A stretch of DNA of 13,312 bases from an uncultured Collinsella sp. Its GTDB lineage: Bacteria > Actinomycetota > Coriobacteriia > Coriobacteriales > Coriobacteriaceae. The position numbers and the translations under genes are program-made. The notes below the pieces were generated by a model. The model did no database searches, was not told the DNA's origin, and saw only the letters and a program-made list of their open reading frames with translations. This document shows, piece by piece, positions 1 to 6,553 of the stretch. Positions within the stretch are counted from its first letter, which is position 1. Each line of letters starts with the position of its first letter. The stretch spans positions 1 through 13,312 of the forward strand of contig CATVQO010000027.1 of NCBI GenBank assembly GCA_958346165.1. The letters run 5' to 3'.

Positions 1-515
<515 letters not shown>

Positions 516-520
516 TGATT

Positions 521-556
521 TGTTGAGGAACTGCGCAGAGGCTCAGTTCCTCAACA
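521..556. terminator. Perfect 13-bp hairpin between convergent ligA and lipoprotein gene
   Basis: TGTTGAGGAACTG (521-533) and CAGTTCCTCAACA (544-556) are perfect reverse complements around a 10-nt loop. The hairpin starts 5 nt after the ligA stop and overlaps the last codons and TGA of the minus-strand lipoprotein gene (551-553). Its position between two convergent genes suggests a bidirectional terminator. There is no clear T-run on the plus-strand side, so intrinsic termination is inferred. Confidence 0.55.
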
Positions 557-937
557 TCTCCTTATAGTGTTTGCCTGTTCAATTTCGATATCGTTTCCCT
601 CGTATGATCCAGATGCGTCTACCGACTCAAAGCGTGAGTAGGAAACTCTTGTCCCAACTTTGATTTGGGAAAGCTTGTCTTTGATTCGGCCAGATGAGGG
701 GAATGTAATCCGGGTTTGCTTTCCAGCGTCGGTGTAGCGGGGACTGTTGTCTGTTTGGATTACGAGTTCCGTTCCCTCAATAGAATGAACGCTGCCGGCT
801 CCAAAGACAAGGTAATCATCTCCTCCGCTATAGCGGGCTCTATCTGTGCATGAAGAAACGGATGCAAACATAGCGAAAATCACCAATATCGTAACCAGGG
901 CAAAGGCCGTGGTGCCATAGCATTTTGATGGTGCCAT
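551..937 (-). CDS. Small putative lipoprotein, unknown function, downstream of the cysteine peptidase
   Basis: Not recognised as a named family. From the ATG at 937 it is 128 residues long, with a short basic N-region (Lys5), a hydrophobic stretch at about 9-26 and a lipobox-like VSSC ending at Cys30. It is therefore probably an exported lipoprotein anchored to the membrane. The remaining ~98 residues alternate short beta-type segments (GSVHSIEGTELVIQT, TRITFP, VGTRVSYSRF, NDIEIEQ) in the pattern of a small OB-like beta barrel; that fold is inferred only from the pattern. The frame also opens at a TTG at 949, which would overlap the upstream peptidase stop (943-945) by 7 nt. I prefer the ATG, which leaves a 5-nt gap. 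Neither start has a strong ribosome binding site, so translation is probably coupled to the peptidase gene. Composition is AT-richer than the flanking genes, like its partner. Confidence 0.75.
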   Translation of the reverse strand: MAPSKCYGTTAFALVTILVIFAMFASVSSCTDRARYSGGDDYLVFGAGSVHSIEGTELVIQTDNSPRYTDAGKQTRITFPSSGRIKDKLSQIKVGTRVSYSRFESVDASGSYEGNDIEIEQANTIRRC

Positions 938-942
938 CCGGT

Positions 943-2115
943 CTACCAAAAGACTGTTCCGTTCAATTTGACCATATTGGGCGTTGCATAGTTAATCGCT
1001 CGGGGATAAGTGTTCCATCCGTCGAATACTTCGAGCCACTGCAGTTCGATGCCAGAGCTTCCATTATGCCCAGTAAAATAGCCAGTTACCGTGACTGTAT
1101 GACCTGATAGCTCGACGGATCCTTCACTGTTTCGGCTGTTGATCCACATATGATACAAGCCGATATTCCCTTGATCGATAGTTGCTCTGTACTGAGCGAA
1201 TTGAGGCTGATAACCGAAAAATTGAGTATTAAGTGCTCTACCCTTTTGAGCGGCAAGACTTTTAAACGGAACAATTCCATCTGGGATGATCGTGCTTCCG
1301 TACTCGACGCCCTGATCATTGGTCTTATACGTTGTTGTGCCAGTGACGTTCCATATTTCTTTATAATAATCGGGATTAAATTGATTAGCGTTTGAACTGG
1401 TGAGACCGTAATGCATTGATACAGCGTACAAGGCAGAAACGACGCATGCATACTTATTAGTGCGGGCTTCAACTAATGATTCCGAGACTCCTCGGAACGG
1501 TATTCCGTTTAAATCGTCTATTTGGAAATGCAACATCAAGTCATCTTCATTGATAATGACTGCATTCCATGAAGTTGGGTTATTGCTTTGAGGTGCTATA
1601 CCCTTTTCGGTGACAATCGGGACAGACCGTATATTGTTATAGTTGGTTACACAGTCTCTAGTTCCTGGCACCAAAGTTCCATATTCAATATCGTTGTACG
1701 AAATTAGTACGGTTGGGTTTATGGCCTGTTGGCCGGAATAAGTTGAAATGGCGTTTGATAGAGAAGCTGAAATCGGAAGAATGGTATCGCCGAGGGTTAT
1801 CTCCTTCAGAAGCCCAGGATATGATGCGTCAAGTATTAAATAACCGTAAGGGCTTCCTTCCCTTGTGACACTGATTTCATAGCCACAGATAAGGCCGATT
1901 TGTTGGCATACGGGAACGATTTGCTCGATCTCTAAGTTCGCGGATCCGTCGACGATGGGCAACAGGGAAAGTGCGTAGTCTTGTGCTAGGTCTGATGTAA
2001 AAGCGACGGATGAGTTTGAGTCGGCAGCGAATACTCTTGTTGGGCGTGACGCGGATAAGCCGATGATCGAGGCTAGGCCGAGAAGAAACGAGCGACGTGA
2101 TTGAACTCTGGGCAT
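943..2115 (-). CDS. Tat-exported papain-like (C39/C10-like) cysteine peptidase
   Basis: This 390-residue protein begins with a twin-arginine signal peptide: SRRSFLLG at 6-13, a hydrophobic core to about residue 22, and likely cleavage after VFA30. Residues ~31-115 resemble the propeptide of secreted cysteine peptidases, with a YGYLILDASYPG segment at 90-101. The likely catalytic core has Cys224 in NKYACVVSALYAV, His339 in SGHTVTVTGY, and Asp365 (or Asn368) in FDGWNTYPRAINY. This Cys / Gly-His-x-Val / (N/D)-G-W order is the papain-fold arrangement of bacterial C39-like and streptopain-like enzymes. It probably cleaves peptides or proteins outside the cytoplasm; the substrate is unknown. The start is ATG with AGGAG at 2121-2125, 5 nt upstream. 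It is followed by a lipoprotein gene in the same operon. GC is clearly lower (35-43% in two sampled lines) than in neighbours (~65%), suggesting transfer. Family confidence is good; exact subfamily is open. Confidence 0.82.
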   Translation of the reverse strand: MPRVQSRRSFLLGLASIIGLSASRPTRVFAADSNSSVAFTSDLAQDYALSLLPIVDGSANLEIEQIVPVCQQIGLICGYEISVTREGSPYGYLILDASYPGLLKEITLGDTILPISASLSNAISTYSGQQAINPTVLISYNDIEYGTLVPGTRDCVTNYNNIRSVPIVTEKGIAPQSNNPTSWNAVIINEDDLMLHFQIDDLNGIPFRGVSESLVEARTNKYACVVSALYAVSMHYGLTSSNANQFNPDYYKEIWNVTGTTTYKTNDQGVEYGSTIIPDGIVPFKSLAAQKGRALNTQFFGYQPQFAQYRATIDQGNIGLYHMWINSRNSEGSVELSGHTVTVTGYFTGHNGSSGIELQWLEVFDGWNTYPRAINYATPNMVKLNGTVFW

Positions 2116-2163
2116 AATGTCTCCTGCCTATGGGGGGCAATATGCTGTCATTTTATTTGCTAC

Positions 2164-2192
2164 ATAATACAATCTAATTCGGATTAAGGTAA
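2164..2192 (-). promoter_or_regulatory. Candidate promoter of the peptidase-lipoprotein unit
   Basis: On the minus strand a TATTAT box (2164-2169) lies 17 nt downstream of TTACCT (2187-2192), about 50 nt before the peptidase ATG. The -10 is good but the -35 matches only three of six consensus bases, so the call is tentative. The surrounding AT-rich DNA raises the chance of a spurious match. Confidence 0.3.
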
Positions 2193-2223
2193 ATGGATGG
2201 AATTGCTCGATAAATGGTAGTGA

Positions 2224-3063
2224 TTAGCGGGCCGGTATCGCGATCCTCGTCACATACGCCCCTGGGTCGTCGCTGATGATGTCGTCGATGAGGGCGATTT
2301 CGCGCGAGGGACCGGCGGGGGACAGGTCGCGCTCGTGCATGTAATCGAGTAAGCGCTCATAGCGCGGGGCCGCCTGACCGTGCGTGCCGTGGAAGCTGAC
2401 CGTCAGACACCGCGCGGCGGGACGTACTTCGACATCGCCCAGGTAATCGTCCGTGTCATCGAGCAGCATAAAGACCTCGTCGTAGCCGTCAAAGTCGCCG
2501 GCGGCGAGGCGCACGGCGCTAATCCCGACGCCTAAGTTGCCCAGAAAGACAAAGGTCTCGTGCTGGCCCTTCTGCAGCTGACGAATCTGCCACTCCAGCG
2601 CATAGGCGTCGGTAGGCTTGACGCGTTCGCGCAATACGGCGCAGCGAAGCTCGGGCGCATCGATTGTGCAAATGGTATCGAGCTCGGTGTTCAGGGCATC
2701 GTGAAGCAGGGCAAGCCGGTTGTCGATCTTGCGCGACACGCGCTCCAGCTCGCGGCGCTTGCGCTCGATGAGCTCCTGCTGCTGCGCCAGCTGCCGCTGA
2801 ATGAGGTCCACATCGCGCGTGGTCACAAACTCACGGATTTGTGCGAGCGGCAAGTCGAGAACACGCAGATGACTGATGGTGTTGAGGGTGGAGAGCTGCC
2901 GCGATCCGTAGTAGCGGTATCCACTTGCCGGATCGATGTGCGTCGGATCCAGCAAGCCCATCTGCTCGTAATGACGTAGCGTGCCCACGCTCAGGTTAAA
3001 CAGGCGCGCAATCTCGCCAATGCGGAGCAGGCCCTCAGTATGTTCACTTGGCGTGTCGGTCAC
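2224..3063 (-). CDS. MerR-family regulator with GyrI-like effector domain (BmrR/TipA type)
   Basis: A 279-residue one-component transcription regulator. The N-terminal winged helix-turn-helix at residues 12-80 carries the MerR hallmarks LLRIGEIARLFNLSVGTLRHYE and the wing motif SGYRYY (47-52). A long charged coiled coil (about 85-130, QQELIERKRRELERVSRKI) would dimerise it. Residues ~139-279 form a GyrI/AraC-type effector pocket, as in multidrug sensors such as BmrR. Such proteins bind a stretched promoter and untwist it when ligand is bound. It is the second gene of an operon with the MATE pump: its GTG start at 3063 is 55 nt after the pump stop, with AAAGGAG at 3071-3077, 7 nt upstream of the start. 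It very probably controls the dyad promoter at 4506-4536, so it would also regulate itself. The ligand cannot be read from sequence. Confidence 0.92.
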   Translation of the reverse strand: MTDTPSEHTEGLLRIGEIARLFNLSVGTLRHYEQMGLLDPTHIDPASGYRYYGSRQLSTLNTISHLRVLDLPLAQIREFVTTRDVDLIQRQLAQQQELIERKRRELERVSRKIDNRLALLHDALNTELDTICTIDAPELRCAVLRERVKPTDAYALEWQIRQLQKGQHETFVFLGNLGVGISAVRLAAGDFDGYDEVFMLLDDTDDYLGDVEVRPAARCLTVSFHGTHGQAAPRYERLLDYMHERDLSPAGPSREIALIDDIISDDPGAYVTRIAIPAR

Positions 3064-3118
3064 AGGACCGCTCCTTTCGGTAAAAAGCAGGGGAGAGGTG
3101 CCAGCCTGTGTCGCCTCG

Positions 3119-4465
3119 CTACGCTACCAACTTGTCAAAAGCTCCGCGGCGGTTGAGTACGGTAAATGCGACAACACAGATGACTGCCGACAAAATCGAT
3201 CCGCACGGCGAGGCGATGCCCATGGGAAACAGCGTGTCGGAATAGGCGTTCGACAGCAGCCACGCGCCCGGCACGCGAATGAGCGCCACGGCCAGCACGT
3301 TGTGCGCAAAGCCGATATAGCTCTTGCCATACGCAGCGAAAAAGCCGCTAAAGCAAATGTGGATGCCGGCAAAAATCGCGTCGAAAATGTAGCTGCGCAT
3401 GTAGCCAGTGCCGGCCGCGACCACTGCGGCGTCCTTGGCAAAAAAGCCGATAAACGCCGGCGCCACTAGCCACATCAGCACCGTGATCAGGCAACCGTAC
3501 ACCACCGAGATGGTCATGGCGTCCTTGAGTACCTGACGTGCGCGGTCGCCCTTGCCCGCGCCGGCATTTTGCGCCGTGAGCGCGCTGACGGTGGCACCCA
3601 TGGAACTTGGCACAATGAACAAAAAGCTGATCATCTTTTCGACCAGGCCCACGGCGGCGGCGTCGACGAGCCCTCGGTGGTTGGCGATGACGGTGATAAA
3701 CATAAACGCCACCTGGATGCAGCCGTCCTGCACGGCCACGGGCACGCCAATCTTAAGAATGCTGCCGAGCACCTCGGGCTGGGGGCGCAGGTCGCTGCGC
3801 TTTACGTGGATGTTCGTGCGGCGGCTCTTGAGCCACACGAGCGCGAGGGCAACGCTGGCCGTCTGGGCGGTCACCGTGCCGAGCGCCGCGCCCACGGGGC
3901 CGAGCCCCATGTGGCCGATAAACAGAAAATCGAGCGCGATGTTAATGATGCACGCCACGCCGATCACGTACATGGGCGAGCGCGAATCGCCCAGCCCGCG
4001 AAAGATGGCCGAAAGAATGTTGTATGCGGCGATAAACGGAATGCCGACAAAGCAGATACGCAGGTAGGCGGCGGTTCCTTCGACTGCCTCGGCCGGCGTG
4101 CCAATGAGCGCCACGATCTGTGGGCACAGTGCGAGCAGGACAGCGGCCAGCACCACCGAGACGCCCATAAAGAGCGTGATGGTGTTGCCGATGGCGGTCT
4201 CGGCGCGGTCGAAGCGGCGCGAACCCACGGCGTGACCGACGATGACCGTCGTTCCCATGGCTAGACCCACGAGCGTCACGGTAATGATATAGAGCGTCTG
4301 CGCACCATTGCCCACGGCGGTGATGCCGGCGGCGCCGCTAAACTGCCCCATCATGTACAGATCGGCCATGCCGTAGAGCATCTGCAAAAAGTACGAGAGC
4401 ATATAAGGCAGGGCAAAGACCGCGATGGTCTTAAGGACATTGCCGCGTGTGAGGTCGTGTTCCAT
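3119..4465 (-). CDS. MATE-family multidrug/cation antiporter
   Basis: A 448-residue integral membrane efflux pump. It has the usual MATE length and two internally similar halves of about six membrane helices each. The start MEHDLTRGNVLKTIAVFALPYMLSYFLQMLYGMADLYMMG is typical of the family's first half, including the Asp in the first long helix pair. Such pumps export drugs or other cationic and aromatic compounds in exchange for H+ or Na+. ATG at 4465 is the first in-frame ATG; no strong Shine-Dalgarno precedes it. The gene lies directly upstream of a multidrug-sensor-type MerR gene in the same orientation and is preceded by a MerR-type operator, so it is probably induced by its own substrates. 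It is divergent from the ABC exporter pair. The precise substrate is unknown. Confidence 0.93.
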   Translation of the reverse strand: MEHDLTRGNVLKTIAVFALPYMLSYFLQMLYGMADLYMMGQFSGAAGITAVGNGAQTLYIITVTLVGLAMGTTVIVGHAVGSRRFDRAETAIGNTITLFMGVSVVLAAVLLALCPQIVALIGTPAEAVEGTAAYLRICFVGIPFIAAYNILSAIFRGLGDSRSPMYVIGVACIINIALDFLFIGHMGLGPVGAALGTVTAQTASVALALVWLKSRRTNIHVKRSDLRPQPEVLGSILKIGVPVAVQDGCIQVAFMFITVIANHRGLVDAAAVGLVEKMISFLFIVPSSMGATVSALTAQNAGAGKGDRARQVLKDAMTISVVYGCLITVLMWLVAPAFIGFFAKDAAVVAAGTGYMRSYIFDAIFAGIHICFSGFFAAYGKSYIGFAHNVLAVALIRVPGAWLLSNAYSDTLFPMGIASPCGSILSAVICVVAFTVLNRRGAFDKLVA

Positions 4466-4505
4466 GGGCGGGGCTTTCTGGCTGGGTTCGTTTACGTACC
4501 AGTGT

Positions 4506-4536
4506 AGTGAAAACCCTACAACGATTGTAGAGTCAA
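4506..4536 (-). promoter_or_regulatory. MerR-type stretched promoter with central dyad, upstream of the MATE-MerR operon
   Basis: Reading the minus strand, TTGACT (4531-4536) is a near-perfect -35 and TTCACT (4506-4511) a -10, separated by 19 nt instead of the usual 17. The spacer contains the perfect dyad CTACAA-TCG-TTGTAG (4516-4530), abutting the -35. A 19-20-nt spacer holding an inverted repeat is the established signature of promoters controlled by MerR-family activators. It sits 41 nt upstream of the MATE ATG, and the operon itself encodes a MerR protein, so autoregulation by that protein is the natural inference. Confidence 0.75.
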
Positions 4537-4578
4537 GGTTTGTGTTGACGCCGGAGCGAAAAAGTCTCGCGCACCATT

Positions 4579-4671
4579 ATTCCGAGTGAATATGGACACA
4601 CGTCACGAGAACTCGCCGCCGTCGCTAACCTTGCAGAAAACGATTTCGGAATACTTGACACCATTATTCGG
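4579..4671. promoter_or_regulatory. Cluster of TATTCCGA / TCGGAATA motifs near the ABC exporter promoter
   Basis: TATTCCGA at 4579-4586 has its exact reverse complement TCGGAATA at 4646-4653, and a shortened TATTCGG lies at 4665-4671 inside the promoter spacer. CACCATTATTC also occurs twice in direct orientation, around 4574 and 4659. Such spaced dyads next to a promoter could be operator half-sites for an unknown regulator, perhaps allowing looping across 67 nt. No protein can be assigned; chance is possible for 8-mers of this composition. Confidence 0.35.
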
Positions 4672-4682
4672 CGCGCAATAAT
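4655..4682 (+). promoter_or_regulatory. Strong sigma70-like promoter of the ABC exporter operon
   Basis: A perfect TTGACA (4655-4660) is followed after 16 nt by AATAAT (4677-4682), which matches five of six -10 consensus bases. Transcription would start near 4690 and leave a leader of about 35 nt before the GTG at 4724. ATTATT (4663-4668) and AATAAT (4677-4682) form a dyad overlapping the -10, a plausible repressor site. Confidence 0.65.
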
Positions 4683-4723
4683 ACGTGCGTTTGCGAACAA
4701 CGTTTGATGGGGGTTGAACCTGC

Positions 4724-6553
4724 GTGCGCAATCTCAAAATACTGTTTTCCTATCTAGGGGCATACCGTCGCGATGCCATCCTCGGCGTGTTCTTTGTGTC
4801 GGTCGAGACGGTGCTCGAGCTGTTTATCCCGGTCATCATGGCCAACATCATCGATGTGGGCGTGCCTGCGGGTGATATCAACTACATGCTGCTGCAGGGC
4901 GCGTACATGTTGGTGTGCGCTGCGCTTTCGCTGGTACTGGGCTTGGGTTATGCCCGCACGTCCGCCCGCGTTGCCTCGGGCCTAGGCGCTAACCTGCGCG
5001 AGGCCGAGTACAAAAAGATTCAGACGCTCGCTTTTGGTAACCTGGACAACTACGACGCCAGCTCGCTCGTCACCCGCATGACCACGGACATCACCGTTAT
5101 CCAAAATGCTGTGGGCAACGGCTTTCGCCCTATGGTGCGCGGCCCGGTGACGCTTATCGTCGGCCTTATCTACGCGCTGATGCTGTCGCGCCCGCTCGCC
5201 ACCGTCTTTGCGATCATCTTGCCCGTGCTGGCAATCGTACTGGGCGTCATCACCTATCGCGTCAGTCCGCTCTACCGCCAACTCCAGACCTCGATGGACC
5301 ACCTCAACGGCGTGGTACAGGAAGACCTCACCGCCGTGCGTGCCGTCAAGGCCTACGTTCGTACCGAGCACGAGGAGGCCAAGTTCGACGCAGTCAATAC
5401 CGAGCTTGCGCGCACTGCGACAAAGACCTTTGGCAGCGCGGTGCTCAACCTGCCGGTGTTTCAGCTGTCGATGTACGTGGCTGCGCTCTCCATCCTGTGG
5501 ATTGGCGGCCGCATGATTCTCGCCGGCAAGCTGGGCGTGGGCTCGCTCACGGGCTTTATGAGCTACGTGCTGCTGATCATGAACTCGCTCATGATGATTT
5601 CCAACGTGTTTTTGCTGCTCACGCGCGCTCTTACGAGTGTGGGCCGTATCACAGAGGTGCTCGATGAAGAGCCCTTTATCGCCAATCCTGCGGGGGACCT
5701 CGCGACTGCGGCGCCAACGGACGGCAGTATCGAGTTTCGCGACGTGTCGTTTAAATACCGCGCGGATGCTGCCGAGGATGTGCTCGAGCATATCGACCTT
5801 CGCATCGAGAGCGGCTCGACGGTGGGCATCCTCGGCGGCACGGGCTCGGGCAAGAGTTCGCTTGTACAGCTGATTGCGCGCCTGTACGACGCCACTGAGG
5901 GCACCGTGCTTGTGGGCGGACACGACGTGCGCGACTACGACCTCGCGACCTTACGCGACGCCGTGGGCATTGTGCTGCAAAAGAACGTGCTGTTTACGGG
6001 TACCGTGCGCGAGAACCTGCAGTGGGGCAATCCGCAGGCGTCGGACGATGAGCTCCTCGCGGCTTGCCGCGCGGCGTGCGTGGACGAGTTCCTTGATCGC
6101 ATCGGCGGGCTGGACGGCGAGTTGGGCCAAGGCGGCGCCGGTGTCTCGGGTGGCCAGAAGCAACGCCTGTGCATCGCGCGCACGCTGCTCAAGCATCCGC
6201 GCGTGCTCATTTTTGATGACTCCACCAGCGCGGTCGATATGGCGACCGACGCTAAGATTCGCGAGCACATCGCCCGGATTTCCGATACGACCGTGCTCAT
6301 CATCGCCCAGCGCATCGCGAGTGTCATGGATGCCGATCGCATTGTGGTATTGGACGACGGTCGTGTCCACGGCGTGGGCACGCACGAGGAACTGCTAGCG
6401 GGCGACAACATATACCAGGAGATTTACGCCTCGCAGATGGAGTTTGCGGGGAACGCGGACGCCGGCGATGGCAACGACGGTGGCTGCGCGAATGATCCAT
6501 TTTCCTCCGTCGCATGCGGATCACCCTTGGAAGGGGGTGAGCGCCATGCCTAA
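4724..6553 (+). CDS. ABC exporter, subunit with degenerate ATP site (TM287/LmrC/YheI type)
   Basis: A 609-residue half-transporter: a six-helix exporter domain (about residues 15-310), then a nucleotide-binding domain. Walker A is GGTGSGKS (371-378), the Q-loop is Gln419, the signature is VSGGQ (474-478) and Walker B is LIFDD (495-499). The catalytic Glu is replaced by Asp499, and the H-loop His by Gln529 (IIAQRIASV). These two changes together are known from the degenerate-site subunit of heterodimeric exporters such as TM287/288, LmrCD and BmrCD. It should pair with the next gene's product, exporting lipophilic compounds or peptides. GTG 4724 is the first start after an in-frame stop at 4715, with a G-rich Shine-Dalgarno around 4707-4713. 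The last ~30 residues are Gly/Asp-rich and not part of the fold. Its stop overlaps the next ATG by 8 nt. Confidence 0.93.
   Translation: MRNLKILFSYLGAYRRDAILGVFFVSVETVLELFIPVIMANIIDVGVPAGDINYMLLQGAYMLVCAALSLVLGLGYARTSARVASGLGANLREAEYKKIQTLAFGNLDNYDASSLVTRMTTDITVIQNAVGNGFRPMVRGPVTLIVGLIYALMLSRPLATVFAIILPVLAIVLGVITYRVSPLYRQLQTSMDHLNGVVQEDLTAVRAVKAYVRTEHEEAKFDAVNTELARTATKTFGSAVLNLPVFQLSMYVAALSILWIGGRMILAGKLGVGSLTGFMSYVLLIMNSLMMISNVFLLLTRALTSVGRITEVLDEEPFIANPAGDLATAAPTDGSIEFRDVSFKYRADAAEDVLEHIDLRIESGSTVGILGGTGSGKSSLVQLIARLYDATEGTVLVGGHDVRDYDLATLRDAVGIVLQKNVLFTGTVRENLQWGNPQASDDELLAACRAACVDEFLDRIGGLDGELGQGGAGVSGGQKQRLCIARTLLKHPRVLIFDDSTSAVDMATDAKIREHIARISDTTVLIIAQRIASVMDADRIVVLDDGRVHGVGTHEELLAGDNIYQEIYASQMEFAGNADAGDGNDGGCANDPFSSVACGSPLEGGERHA

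Noticed and set aside
6444..6545. An upstream in-frame start for the second ABC subunit.
   Set aside because: It would overlap the first subunit by about 110 nt and add a non-family N-terminus; ATG 6546 has a strong Shine-Dalgarno and the usual coupled overlap.
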